A stretch of 64,000 nt of DNA from SZAS-79 sp965279075. Its GTDB lineage: Bacteria > Pseudomonadota > Gammaproteobacteria > Burkholderiales > SG8-39. The notes below the pieces were generated by a model. The model made no database searches and was not told the DNA's origin. It saw nothing but the letters and a program-made list of their open reading frames with translations. How positions within the stretch are numbered: position 1 is the first letter of the stretch; the number at the start of each line of letters is the position of its first letter. Of this stretch, positions 34,251 to 43,249 are shown piece by piece. Both the position numbers and the translations under genes were made by a program. The stretch covers positions 124,001 through 188,000 of the forward strand of contig CBDIHI010000006.1 in the NCBI GenBank assembly GCA_965279075.1. Direction: 5' to 3'.

Positions 34251-35498
34251 ATGGATTTCGAACTGTCCGAAGCCGGGCGCGCGTGGCGCGACCGCATGCA
34301 GGCTTTCTTCGACGCGCACGTGCTGCCGCGCAACCGCGAATGGCACGAGCACGTGGTGAGGCGCGACGCGCCGGCGCCCTTCATGCCGGCGCTGCAGGCG
34401 AAGGCGCGCGCCGAAGGGCTCTGGAACCTGGGCCTGCCCGAACTCGCGCCCGACGAACCCGGCACGCGCCTGACCAACCTCGAGTACGCCGGGTGCTGCG
34501 AGATCCTCGGCCGCATCGCGTGGGCACCCGAGGCGTTCAATTGCCAGGCGCCCGACGTGCCCAACATGATCACGCTGCAGAACTGCGCGACCCCGGAGCA
34601 GAAGCGCCAGTGGCTCGCGCCGCTGCTCGAGGCGAAGACCCGCTCGTGCTTCGCGATGACCGAGCCCGACGTGGCCTCGTCGGACGCGACCAACATCGCC
34701 ACCCGGATCGAGCGGCGGGGCGGCGACTACGTGGTCAACGGCCGCAAGTGGTTCTCGACCGGCGCGGCGCACCCGCGCTGCACGCAGGTCATGCTGATGG
34801 GCGTCACCGATCCCGCGGGGGATCGCACCCGCCGCCACAGCATCGTGATGATCCCGATGGATGCGCCCGGCGTGCGCCTCGTGCGCGAGGTGAAGTGGAT
34901 GGGCAACCGGGACCACGTGGCGCCGATCGGCGAGATCGACTTCAGGGACGTTCGCGTGCCCGTGGAAAACCTCCTCGGCAAGGAGGGCGACGGGTTCCGC
35001 ATCGCGCAGGTGCGCCTCGGGCCCGCGCGCGTGCACCACTGCATGCGCCAGATCGGGCTCGCGGGGCTGATGATCGAGCTGATGCTCGTGCGCGCCGCGG
35101 AGCGCAAGGCCTTCGGCCGCCCCGTGATCGAGTACGACACCGTGCAGCGCTGGATAGCCGAGTCGCGCGTGGAACTCGAGCAGGCGAAGCTCCTCACGCT
35201 CAAATGCGCGTGGCTGCTCGACAACCAGGGCCACCACGGCGCATGGCGGGAAGTGTCGCTCGTCAAGGTCGCGGTGCCCAACATGCTGCAGCGGGTGGCC
35301 GACCGCGCGCTCCAGGTCTTCGGCGCGATGGGCGGTACCGACGACGCGCCCATCCACTATGCACTCTCGTATGCGCGCCTGATGCGCATCGGCGACGGCC
35401 CGGACGAGGTGCACCTGAGGCAGATCTTCAGGCTGGAATCGCCGCCTGCGTGGACCGTCGACGGCTCCCCGTACATCACCTATCCTAGCGGGTCTTGA
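34251..35498 (+). CDS. Acyl-CoA dehydrogenase family protein
   Basis: A 415-residue FAD enzyme that introduces a double bond into an acyl-CoA. CFAMTEPDVASSDATNI and NGRKWFSTGAAHP form the FAD/acyl-binding mid-domain; RAAERKAFGRPVIEYDTVQ and the C-terminal helical domain with LQVFGAMGGTDDAPIHYALS are typical. The C-terminus includes RIGDGPDEVHLRQI. It resembles the large bacterial group annotated as ACAD10/11-like or caiA-like dehydrogenases. GGGAGGGG precedes the ATG. It stands alone and precedes the polysaccharide locus. Confidence 0.92.
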   Translation: MDFELSEAGRAWRDRMQAFFDAHVLPRNREWHEHVVRRDAPAPFMPALQAKARAEGLWNLGLPELAPDEPGTRLTNLEYAGCCEILGRIAWAPEAFNCQAPDVPNMITLQNCATPEQKRQWLAPLLEAKTRSCFAMTEPDVASSDATNIATRIERRGGDYVVNGRKWFSTGAAHPRCTQVMLMGVTDPAGDRTRRHSIVMIPMDAPGVRLVREVKWMGNRDHVAPIGEIDFRDVRVPVENLLGKEGDGFRIAQVRLGPARVHHCMRQIGLAGLMIELMLVRAAERKAFGRPVIEYDTVQRWIAESRVELEQAKLLTLKCAWLLDNQGHHGAWREVSLVKVAVPNMLQRVADRALQVFGAMGGTDDAPIHYALSYARLMRIGDGPDEVHLRQIFRLESPPAWTVDGSPYITYPSGS

Positions 35499-35507
35499 AC
35501 GGGAGCA

Positions 35508-36479
35508 TTGGTGGATAAGGGCTCAAGGATCTTTGTCGCGGGGCACCGGGGACTGGTCGGCTCGGCAATCGTCCGTTCCCTGGAGGCGGCCGGATACGCC
35601 AACCTGATCCTGCGCACGCGCGCCGAACTCGACCTGCTCGACCTCCCTGCGGTGCGCCGTTTCTTCGAGTCGCAGAAGCCCGAGTACGTATTCGTTGCCG
35701 CGGCACGGGTGGGCGGGATCGTCGCCAACAGCACCTACCCGGCCGAATTCATCTACCAGAACACCCTCATCGCCGCGCACATCATCGACCAGTCGAGGCG
35801 CAACGGCGTGAAGCGGCTGTTGTACCTCGGGTCCTCGTGCATCTATCCGCGCGACTGCCCGCAGCCGATCCGCGAGAGCTACATGCTGACCGGCCCGCTG
35901 GAGGAAACCAACCGGGCCTATGCCCTGGCGAAGATCGCCGGGGTCGAGATGTGCTGGAGCTACAACCGGGAGCACGGCACGAAATTCCTTGCGGCCATGC
36001 CGACCAACCTTTACGGGCCGGGCGACCGTTACGACCTGCAGGGCTCGCACGTGATCCCGGCCCTGATCCAGAAGTGCCACCAGGCGAAGGTCGCCGGGGC
36101 TGCGGAGGTCGTGATCTGGGGCACCGGCGCGCCGTTGCGCGAGTTCCTCTACTCCGGGGATGCGGGCGACGGGCTGACCCACGTGATGAACCTGCCCGAC
36201 GACGATTTTTCGCGGGCCTGCGGGAACAAGGATGTGGCGCCGCTGGTCAACGTCGGCAGCGGCCTCGAGCTCTCGATCCGCGAGCTTGCCGGCAAGGTGC
36301 GCGAGGCCGTCGGGTTCCGGGGCGGCCTCGTGTTCGATACCTCCAAGCCCGACGGCACGCCGAGGAAACTCCTCGACGTTTCGCGCATGGCCTCGCTCGG
36401 CTGGAAAGCTAAGACTTCGCTCGAGGCAGGCCTCGAGCTTGCCTACGCGGACTTCCTCGCGCGCCATCCGGGCGCCTAA
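35508..36479 (+). CDS. fcl: GDP-L-fucose synthase-like SDR
   Basis: A 323-residue extended SDR matching GDP-4-keto-6-deoxymannose 3,5-epimerase/4-reductase. Motifs: GHRGLVGSAIVRSL (NADP binding), SSCIYP and YALAKIAGVEMC (Tyr and Lys of the active site), and LREFLYSGDAGDGLTHVM. It would make GDP-L-fucose or a related sugar for the polysaccharide. The start is TTG 35508 or GTG 35511, both shortly after GGGAG. The GDP-mannose 4,6-dehydratase that makes its substrate is not in this window. The stop overlaps the convergent Sel1 gene by four bases. Confidence 0.9.
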   Translation: MVDKGSRIFVAGHRGLVGSAIVRSLEAAGYANLILRTRAELDLLDLPAVRRFFESQKPEYVFVAAARVGGIVANSTYPAEFIYQNTLIAAHIIDQSRRNGVKRLLYLGSSCIYPRDCPQPIRESYMLTGPLEETNRAYALAKIAGVEMCWSYNREHGTKFLAAMPTNLYGPGDRYDLQGSHVIPALIQKCHQAKVAGAAEVVIWGTGAPLREFLYSGDAGDGLTHVMNLPDDDFSRACGNKDVAPLVNVGSGLELSIRELAGKVREAVGFRGGLVFDTSKPDGTPRKLLDVSRMASLGWKAKTSLEAGLELAYADFLARHPGA

Positions 36480-37603
36480 CGCGCGGGGGATTGCCCCTGC
36501 GGCGACGGCGCCTGCGATGCGGGGCTGTCGAGCCAGTCGAGGATCCTCTGCGCGGGCTGGATGCCGCCCTTGAGGGCTTCGGTCAGCCAGATCCTCGCCT
36601 GCGCGGGATCGCGCGCAACGCCGATGCCCGCCGCGTACATCCGGCCGAGGTTGAATTGCGCCGGCGCGAATCCCGCTTCCGCCGCGCCCTTGTAGTAGCC
36701 GAAAGCCCTGCCGGCGTCCGCGGGCACCGTGCGCCCGGTCTCGTGGAATTCGCCGAGGTTGTTCATCGCCGAAAGGTCGCCGGCGAGCGCCGCTTGCGTG
36801 TAGAGCGCAAGCGCGCGGGCCGGGTCCGCGGGCGCGCCTATGCCCTGCGCGTACATCCACCCCCGCAGGCTCCTGGCGGAAGGCCTGCCGGCTTCGGCCG
36901 CCGCGCCCACGCGCCGCACCGCGCACTGCGCGTCGGGTGGCCTGGCCTCGAGGCAGCGCCGCCCGAGCAGTTCGCTTGCGCCCGCGTGGCCCGCCTCGGC
37001 GGCGCTCTCGAGCAGCGAGGTGGCGCGCGCCGGGTCCTTCGCGGCCACGCATTCGGACAGCCGGTAGGCCGACTCGAGCGTTCCCTTGTCCCAGGCCGAC
37101 GCGAACAGCGGGCAGGCGATCTCCGGGTCGCGTGGCCCGAGGATGCCGTGCAGCGCGATGACGCCGAGCGCGAACATGCTGGCGCCCGACCCGTCGCGCC
37201 CCCGGATGCCCAAGCGCCAGCGCGTATCGGCGAGCTTCTTCTCGATCAGGGTCCGGAATCCCTTCGCGGCTTCGGTGTCGCCAGCCGCCAGCGCGCGTTC
37301 CAGGTCCCCGGCCACGAACGTCGCCAGCGCGGCGAGGGTGTTGCGCACGATTTCGTCCTTCGGGGACGCGGCGATGGCCTTGCGCAACGCGTCGGCTTCT
37401 TTGTCCCCCCACGCGAGCCGTTCGGCGAACCCGCCGGCCGGGGGCTCGGGCAATGCGTCCTGCCGCGTCGCGGGCGCGGTGGCCTGCGACTTCGGCGCAG
37501 GCGCCTTCTTCTTCCTGTCGGCCGCGTCGGCGGGCTGGAGCGCAAGGGCGATGCACAGCAGGGCGCCGGCGAGGTGCGTGGGTTCGGGTTTCACTGCGGG
37601 CAC
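36476..37603 (-). CDS. Secreted Sel1-repeat protein
   Basis: About 375 residues from GTG 37603, which has GAGGAG ten bases upstream; GTG 37594 is an alternative. A signal-peptide-like segment (LAGALLCIALALQPADAA) is followed by a Lys/Ala/Pro-rich linker and an alpha-helical body. The C-terminal half carries Sel1-type TPR repeats such as YTQAALAGDLSAMNNLGEFH and YKGAAEAGFAPAQFNLGRMY. Sel1 proteins are scaffolds for protein contacts. Function unknown; it is divergent from another Sel1 protein across 92 bases, and both lie in the polysaccharide locus. Confidence 0.8.
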   Translation of the reverse strand: MPAVKPEPTHLAGALLCIALALQPADAADRKKKAPAPKSQATAPATRQDALPEPPAGGFAERLAWGDKEADALRKAIAASPKDEIVRNTLAALATFVAGDLERALAAGDTEAAKGFRTLIEKKLADTRWRLGIRGRDGSGASMFALGVIALHGILGPRDPEIACPLFASAWDKGTLESAYRLSECVAAKDPARATSLLESAAEAGHAGASELLGRRCLEARPPDAQCAVRRVGAAAEAGRPSARSLRGWMYAQGIGAPADPARALALYTQAALAGDLSAMNNLGEFHETGRTVPADAGRAFGYYKGAAEAGFAPAQFNLGRMYAAGIGVARDPAQARIWLTEALKGGIQPAQRILDWLDSPASQAPSPQGQSPAR

Positions 37604-37695
37604 AGGGTGGGGTCTCCTCTGCGGCAACGGTACTGCAAGCGGGTGCCGCCCGTCGAGCGCTGCGGCGGACGTGGCGTTTCTGCGTAGAATTCCTG

Positions 37696-39114
37696 ATGAC
37701 CGAATCCGCCCTTGTGCGTTGCGTGTTCGCAAGCCTGCTCCTCGCGGCCGGTGCGGCGGGCGCCTCGCCCGAAGTCGATCGCCTCGCCGCCGAAGCGGCC
37801 GGGGGCGACCGCGCCGCCCTCGATGCGCTGGTCGAGCGCGCGCGTTCGAGGAAGGACGCCGACGCCGAGTACGCGCTCGGCCTCATGGCCTACGAGGCCA
37901 AGGGGCTCGAGCGCAATCCCGGGCAGGCCTTCCGGCTGGTCGAGCGCGCAGCGGCGAAAGGGCACGCGGAGGCGTGCAACACGCTGGGCTATTTCCACCA
38001 GTACGGCATCGGTACCCCCGTGGACCTCGCGCAGGCGCTCGCATGGTTTCGCCGGGGCGCCGAGGCGGGCAGCGCCGGCGCGCAGAACAACCTCGGCTGG
38101 TTCCACGAACACGGCATCGGGCTCGGCAACGATCCGGCCGCGGCGGCGGCCTGGTACCTGAAGGCCGTCGAGCAGGGCCTCCCCGGGGCGCACGTGAACC
38201 TCGCCAACCTGTATGAGAAAGGCCTCGGCGTGGAGCGCAATCCGGTCGTCGCGGCTGCGCTTTACGAAGCCGCGTTCGCGCGCGGCGTCACGTCGGCGGC
38301 GCTGCGGCTCGCGCGCCTGCAGGAGGCGCGCGGCAAGATCGCCGAGGCGGTCGCGAACTACGTCGCTGCCGCCAAGGGAGGTATCGCCGAGGCCGAGCTC
38401 CCGGCGGGGCGATTGCTCGTGTCGGCCGCGACACCCGGTCGCGATGTCGCGCAAGGCGTCAAATGGCTCGTGCGTGCCGCCGCGCCGGAGTCGCGCGACA
38501 AGGACAAGCTCGACGCCTTGCGCCTGCTCGCCGGGATTTTCGCCACCAGGGAGGGTGTGCCTGCCGACGCGAAGCGCTCCGCGGACTATTCCCGTCGCGC
38601 CGCCCTGCTCGGGGACGGCGAGTCCGCTTTCCTCTACGCAGGCTACCTGGAGGCGCAGGCCACGGACGATCCGGCGCCGTGGTACAGGCAGGCGGCGAAG
38701 GAGGGCCATGCCGAGGCACAGTTCCGCATCGCGAAGCTCCTGCAAGCCCGCGGCGGCGAGTCGCGCGCAGAGTCCGTCGAGTGGTTCCGGAAGGCCGCGG
38801 CGCAAGGGCACCTCGGCGCGGCGCTGCAGCTCGGCCTCGCGCTCGAGGGCGGGATCGGCGTGGCGGCGTCTCCCGCCGAGGCGATCCAATGGTACGAGAA
38901 GTCCGCGGCCGCGAACGATCCCGAGGCCTTGTTCCGCCTCGGCAACCTGTACGACCGGGGTGGCGGCAAGGGCGCCGACTTCGGCCGTGCGCGGGACTAC
39001 TACTCGCGCGCCGCGACGCTCGGTCACGCCGGGGCGGCGGAAGTCCTCAAGCGCATGGTCGGGGCGCCGGCGCTGGAGCCGGTGCTGGGCGACCCGTTCA
39101 AGGGCATGCGCTGA
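37696..39114 (+). CDS. Secreted Sel1-repeat protein (multi-repeat)
   Basis: A 472-residue protein with a signal peptide (MTESALVRCVFASLLLAAG, cleavage near AGA-SPE) and a solenoid of about ten Sel1-like repeats, for example FRLVERAAAKGHAEACNTLG, FRRGAEAGSAGAQNNLGWF and FRKAAAQGHLGAALQLGLAL. No catalytic motif is visible. It probably acts in the periplasm as a protein-binding scaffold; a role in assembling or regulating the polysaccharide system is inferred only from location. Start ATG 37696 is where the signal peptide begins. The TPR-like gene follows by 15 bases. Confidence 0.85.
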   Translation: MTESALVRCVFASLLLAAGAAGASPEVDRLAAEAAGGDRAALDALVERARSRKDADAEYALGLMAYEAKGLERNPGQAFRLVERAAAKGHAEACNTLGYFHQYGIGTPVDLAQALAWFRRGAEAGSAGAQNNLGWFHEHGIGLGNDPAAAAAWYLKAVEQGLPGAHVNLANLYEKGLGVERNPVVAAALYEAAFARGVTSAALRLARLQEARGKIAEAVANYVAAAKGGIAEAELPAGRLLVSAATPGRDVAQGVKWLVRAAAPESRDKDKLDALRLLAGIFATREGVPADAKRSADYSRRAALLGDGESAFLYAGYLEAQATDDPAPWYRQAAKEGHAEAQFRIAKLLQARGGESRAESVEWFRKAAAQGHLGAALQLGLALEGGIGVAASPAEAIQWYEKSAAANDPEALFRLGNLYDRGGGKGADFGRARDYYSRAATLGHAGAAEVLKRMVGAPALEPVLGDPFKGMR

Positions 39115-39129
39115 AATGGCGAGGCAGTC

Positions 39130-39798
39130 ATGAACGCATTCACGAAGATGGCGACAGGCACGCTGGCGGTCGCGATGCTGGCCGCGCTTGCCGTCGTGGC
39201 TGCGCGGCATGCGTTTGCGGACCTGCTGGCCTTGCAAGGGCGGACGGCGATCCGGACGGCGGACCGGAACCCGGCTGCGCTCGGGCCCGGGGACTGGGCG
39301 CGAGCGCAGTCGCGCCTGGAGCGCGCATTGCGGCTGGACCCGGGCGAACCCGCGATCGCCGAGGACGCCGGTCGCCTGCACGAATTGCGCGCGCGGGTCG
39401 CTCCGGGCCCCGATCCGAAATCGGAACTTTCCCGCGCGCTCGGGTATTTCCGCGACAGCCTCGCCCACCGGCCGACATCGCCGTACACCTGGGCCAACCT
39501 CGCAATCGTGAAGTCCGGGCTTGGCGAGTTCGACGCCGAGCTCCGGGGCGCCATCGAGCAGGCCGCGCGGCTCGGCCCGTGGGAGCCCGAGGTGCAACTC
39601 GCGCTCGCGGACATCGGCCTGAGGCACTGGGACCGCCTGGCGCTGCCATCCCGGCAGGTGATCCATGCCGCGATGGGCAGGGGCCTCAAGCGCCAGGACG
39701 CCAGGCTCTTCCAGGTGGCGGCCGCCTACAGGCGCTTGGACGTCATGTGCGCCACGCCCGGCGTCACCCGCTCGAAACGTGCTGTTCGCTGCATCTGA
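39130..39798 (+). CDS. TPR-like membrane-anchored protein (VpsP-like?)
   Basis: A 222-residue protein with one N-terminal membrane segment (about residues 9-31) and a helical TPR-like remainder (RAQSRLERALRLDPGEPAIA; SPYTWANLAIVKSGLGEFDAE). The arrangement resembles small TPR proteins such as VpsP found in exopolysaccharide clusters of beta- and gammaproteobacteria; that identity is a guess from layout, not a confirmed match. Co-directional with the Sel1 and FecR genes. Confidence 0.7.
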   Translation: MNAFTKMATGTLAVAMLAALAVVAARHAFADLLALQGRTAIRTADRNPAALGPGDWARAQSRLERALRLDPGEPAIAEDAGRLHELRARVAPGPDPKSELSRALGYFRDSLAHRPTSPYTWANLAIVKSGLGEFDAELRGAIEQAARLGPWEPEVQLALADIGLRHWDRLALPSRQVIHAAMGRGLKRQDARLFQVAAAYRRLDVMCATPGVTRSKRAVRCI

Positions 39799-39885
39799 AC
39801 CGGTCGCGATGGTGGATTGAGTATTCGCCCGGGAGTGCGTAAGCTCGTGGTATCTGAAGCCCTACGTCCCGCCAAGAGGTAAGCG

Positions 39886-41001
39886 ATGATCCGGCTCGCC
39901 CGCAGGATCGCCCTCGGCCTTGCGCTGCTCCTCCCTGCTGCGGCATTTGCCGAGGCGGGTTACGTCCATGACCTCACGGGCAGGGCGTTCGTGCTGGCGA
40001 CCGCGAACAGCGCGCCGCGCGCGCTCAGGGTCGGTGACATCATCGATTCCGGCAACGTGATCCGCACCGAGGCCGCCAGCAGCGCCGTCATCAAGTTCGA
40101 GGACGGCCAGGTGATGGTGCTGCGCGAGAACACCGGGTTCCAGGTCACCGACTACGCCTACAACAAGCAGAGGATCTCGCAGAGCCGCGCGGTCTTCAGG
40201 CTGCTCGCGGGCGGGATGCGCTTCATTACCGGCGTGATCGGCGCGACGGAAAAGAGCGCCTTCCGCCTGAACGTCGGTCCCACCGTGACGATCGGCATAC
40301 GCGGCTCCGACGGCGACTCCGCCATCGACCCGGTCACCCTGGCCGTGACCGCGGCGGTGAACGATGGCGCCCTGGTGATGGAGACCCGGTACGGCCAGCG
40401 CCTGGTCCAGGCCAATACCTTCGCCATCGCAAGCCTCACCGAAACCACCCTTGTGCTCCCCTTGAGCCGGGCGCCGCCTGCGGTCAGGGAGGCCGTGGGG
40501 CGCTCGCTTTCGCAGTCCAACGTGCCGATCAATACCCCGGTTGTCGTGCGTGCGTCGGCCGCCGCCGCGGTGGCGCAGGCGCAGGCGCGGCAGGCGGATA
40601 TCCAGGCGGCGAACGCGAAGGCGGCTTCCGATCGGGCGGCGGCCGCGGCCGCGGCCGCAGTTGCGGCAAAGCAGGCCGATGCCCAGGCGCTGGTGGCGCA
40701 GGCCGAGGCGGCGCTCGCGGCTTCGCAAGCCGCCTCCCGGGCTGCGGCGGCCTTCGACCAGCGCGCCCAGCAGACGCTGGCCACCGCGATCGCATTGGCC
40801 CAGCAGGCCTATGCTCAGGCGGTCTCGAACGGGGCGTCGCAGCCGGCACCTCCGGCATCGTCGACGATCGACCCCAACAAGCCGCCGCCATCGGGCGCCG
40901 GTACGCCTGCGACTTCGGATACGACGCAGACCACGTCGGGGACGACTTCCACGCCATCGGGCGGCGCCGGTGGCGGCGGGGGCACTGCGAGCCCGAACTA
41001 G
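39886..41001 (+). CDS. FecR-domain protein with Ala-rich coiled-coil tail
   Basis: A 371-residue exported protein. A signal peptide ends near residue 23 (AAAFAEA). Residues about 45-150 form a FecR domain (LRVGDIIDSGNVIRTEAASS, VIKFEDGQVMVLRENT, IGIRGSDGDS). Residues about 215-310 are very Ala/Gln-rich with a heptad-like pattern, probably coiled coil, and the last ~55 are a Pro/Thr/Ser/Gly low-complexity tail. No sigma factor or TonB receptor lies nearby, so this is not the classical Fec signalling type; FecR domains also occur in cell-surface and polysaccharide-linked proteins. Confidence 0.85.
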   Translation: MIRLARRIALGLALLLPAAAFAEAGYVHDLTGRAFVLATANSAPRALRVGDIIDSGNVIRTEAASSAVIKFEDGQVMVLRENTGFQVTDYAYNKQRISQSRAVFRLLAGGMRFITGVIGATEKSAFRLNVGPTVTIGIRGSDGDSAIDPVTLAVTAAVNDGALVMETRYGQRLVQANTFAIASLTETTLVLPLSRAPPAVREAVGRSLSQSNVPINTPVVVRASAAAAVAQAQARQADIQAANAKAASDRAAAAAAAAVAAKQADAQALVAQAEAALAASQAASRAAAAFDQRAQQTLATAIALAQQAYAQAVSNGASQPAPPASSTIDPNKPPPSGAGTPATSDTTQTTSGTTSTPSGGAGGGGGTASPN

Positions 41002-41032
41002 TGCGAACGCCCCGGGGGGGTCGATCCAATGG

Positions 41033-41056
41033 ACGCCCTGCCGAAAGGCGGGGCGT
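41033..41056 (+). terminator. Terminator between FecR and lytic transglycosylase genes
   Basis: ACGCCCTGCC (41033-41042), loop GAAA and GGCGGGGCGT (41047-41056) form a 10-bp stem with one T-G wobble, followed by TCTGCTTT. It lies between two converging genes and could act in both directions. Confidence 0.7.
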
Positions 41057-41063
41057 TCTGCTT

Positions 41064-42107
41064 TCAGAAGCGCGTGACGGGCGCTTTCTTGCGCGACCCG
41101 GGCGCAACGGGCCGTTGCGCGAGGGACTCGCGGTGACGCTCCAGGTTGACCCTGAAGGTCTCGGCCTTGTCGAGCGGGACGACGATCCCCGCCCCGGTCG
41201 CGCCGGGCGCGTGCGCACCCTTGAACGCCGGGTTGAAGGCGAGGAACTCGTCGATCGGCGTCTGCGCGAACTGCGCCGCGAGCCTGAGGTCGAGGTCGAC
41301 GGGCACCCGCACCACGCCGAACACCGGCTCGTTGGGGATTTCAGGCAGCTTGATTCCGTACGCCTCCGGATCCAGCACGAGCTGCTTGATCGCGAGGAGC
41401 TTCGGCACATAGCTGCGCGTCTCGTCCGGCATCGTGAGGTAGTCGTAGGCGTCCGGCAGGCCGCGCGCGCGGTTGCGTTCCACGGCGCGCGCGACGGCCG
41501 ACTCGCCCCAGTTGTAGGAGGCAAGCGCGCGGTGCCAGTCGCGGCGGTTGAATTCGTAGAGGAATTCGAGGTAGTTCATGGCCGCGCCGGTGGAGGCGAC
41601 CACGTCGCGGCGCCCGTCGTAGAGCGGGTTCTGCGCGAGGTTGTACTTGGCGCCGGTCTCGGGGATGAACTGCCAGAGGCCGGAGGCCTGCGCGGGGGAC
41701 AGCGCCATCGGGTTGAAGCCGCTCTCGATGAAGGGCAGCAGCGCGAGTTCGGTGGGCAGGCCGCGGCGTTCCACTTCGTCGACGATGAAGTGCAGGTACC
41801 TGCGCGCGCGCAGCACCATGGCCTGCACCAGCTCCGGGCGGGCCGCGTACCACGCCGCCTGCTGTGCGACGAGCTTGCGGTCCACGAGGTCGGGCATCGC
41901 GAAGCCCAGCCGGATGCGCTCCCACAGGCCGGCCGGCTGGCCGAGCAGCTTCTCGATCCGCGGGTTCGCGCCCTCCGGGCCGGCTTGCACCGCCGGCGGC
42001 TCACCGGTCACGTTGACGAACGACCCCACTGCCGCGAAGGCGGCCGGCTGCCACGCGAGCACGACCGCGAGGGCAAGGTTTCGGATCCGGGGGGTGGGAA
42101 GGCGCAT
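41064..42107 (-). CDS. Lytic murein transglycosylase, MltD-like
   Basis: A 347-residue periplasmic protein with signal peptide (cleavage near AFAA, residue 26). The transglycosylase SLT domain has the catalytic glutamate E128 in LLPFIESGFNPMALSP, followed by ASGLWQFIPETGAKYNL and NYLEFLYEFNRRDWHRALASYNWGES, typical of MltD/Slt family 1. These enzymes cut peptidoglycan to 1,6-anhydro products. A clear LysM repeat, usual in MltD, is not seen; the C-terminal ~90 residues are of unclear type. Placement in a polysaccharide locus suggests local wall opening for a secretion apparatus, which is inference. Confidence 0.85.
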   Translation of the reverse strand: MRLPTPRIRNLALAVVLAWQPAAFAAVGSFVNVTGEPPAVQAGPEGANPRIEKLLGQPAGLWERIRLGFAMPDLVDRKLVAQQAAWYAARPELVQAMVLRARRYLHFIVDEVERRGLPTELALLPFIESGFNPMALSPAQASGLWQFIPETGAKYNLAQNPLYDGRRDVVASTGAAMNYLEFLYEFNRRDWHRALASYNWGESAVARAVERNRARGLPDAYDYLTMPDETRSYVPKLLAIKQLVLDPEAYGIKLPEIPNEPVFGVVRVPVDLDLRLAAQFAQTPIDEFLAFNPAFKGAHAPGATGAGIVVPLDKAETFRVNLERHRESLAQRPVAPGSRKKAPVTRF

Positions 42108-42190
42108 GGAATGCTCCGCAAGCCTGAAATGCTAACGGCACGCGGCCTGCCGGGTCAATGCGGGATGTCCCGCGGTTTACGATTGATTAC

Positions 42191-43249
42191 ATGACCGAAA
42201 CCCTCGGATTCCTCGCCGCTTTCGGGCTGACCATGCTCGCCATGCCCCCGCTGGTGCGCCTCGCGCCGCGCTGGGGGCTCGTGGACGTGGCCGCGGGCCG
42301 CAAAATGCACGAGGGCGAGGTCCCGCTGGTGGGGGGGATCGTGATGGTGGTGGTGTTCCTCGCGGTCTATTCCGGCCTCGCACTCGCGGGAGGCAATTCG
42401 GTCCGGTTCGGCCTGGGCCTGGCGATCGCCATCGTGCTGGCCGGCGGCATCCTCGACGACCTGCACGAGCTGCGGTCCGTCGCCAAGTTCGCCTTCCAGA
42501 TCGCCGCCGCCGTCGCGCTCGTCTACGCCGACGGCACGGTCCTCGCGCAGCTCGGGCAGTTGCTTTCGGAGCGCACGTTCGCGCTGGGCGGCTGGGGCGT
42601 GCCGCTCACGGTCTTTGCCGTCGTCGGCGTGATGAATGCGCTCAACATGGCCGATGGCGTGGACGGCCTCGCCGGGACGGTGAGCCTGCTGGCCTTCGTC
42701 GCGTTCGGCATCCTGGCCGCGGTGGCCGGGGAAGCGGCGGTGTTCCTGGCCTGCTGCGTGGGCGCGGGGGTGGCCGCCGGATTCCTCTGCTTCAACGCGC
42801 GCATCCCCTCACGCCCGAGGGCGCTGGTCTTCATGGGCGACACCGGCAGCCATTTCCTCGGCCTGCTCCTCGCGTGGTGCGCGATCAGGCTGCACAACGC
42901 CGAGCCCCCCGGGCTGAACGCCGTGACGGCCGGGTGGACCCTCGGAGTGGTGCTCGGCGATACGCTCAGCGTGATGATCCGCCGTGCCGCGCGGGGCCGG
43001 AGCCCGTTCTCGGGCGACCGCGAGCACCTGCACCACCTGCTGCTCGCCGCGGGGCTGCGCCCCGGGCAGGTCGTGCTGGCCGTGGCGGCGATGTCCGCCG
43101 GCGCAGGGGCTGTCGCGGTGGCGGCCGAGCGCCACGGCGTGCCCGGTTACGCGATGTTCTACCTGTACCTCGGGCTGCTCGCGGTTTACGGCGTGACGAC
43201 CGAGATCGCGTGCCGCAGGCTCGGCCTGCGGGACCCGGCACGCGCCTAG
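42191..43249 (+). CDS. Undecaprenyl-phosphate GlcNAc-1-phosphate transferase-like (WecA/MraY family)
   Basis: A 352-residue polytopic membrane enzyme, about ten hydrophobic segments, that would transfer a sugar-1-phosphate to undecaprenyl phosphate and start a polysaccharide chain. Signature motifs are GGILDDLHELR (catalytic Asp pair), NALNMADGVDGLAG, FMGDTGSHFLG and the C-terminal DREHLHHLLL. The start at ATG 42191 fits the first membrane span; ATG 42158 would add 11 residues. Shine-Dalgarno signals are weak for both. It probably commits the lipid carrier for the glycan built by the downstream transferases. Its end overlaps the convergent GT gene by four bases. Confidence 0.9.
   Translation: MTETLGFLAAFGLTMLAMPPLVRLAPRWGLVDVAAGRKMHEGEVPLVGGIVMVVVFLAVYSGLALAGGNSVRFGLGLAIAIVLAGGILDDLHELRSVAKFAFQIAAAVALVYADGTVLAQLGQLLSERTFALGGWGVPLTVFAVVGVMNALNMADGVDGLAGTVSLLAFVAFGILAAVAGEAAVFLACCVGAGVAAGFLCFNARIPSRPRALVFMGDTGSHFLGLLLAWCAIRLHNAEPPGLNAVTAGWTLGVVLGDTLSVMIRRAARGRSPFSGDREHLHHLLLAAGLRPGQVVLAVAAMSAGAGAVAVAAERHGVPGYAMFYLYLGLLAVYGVTTEIACRRLGLRDPARA

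Noticed and set aside
39886..41001. Iron-uptake signalling (FecR) locus
   Set aside because: No sigma factor or TonB-dependent receptor nearby, and the protein has a cleavable signal rather than an internal anchor.
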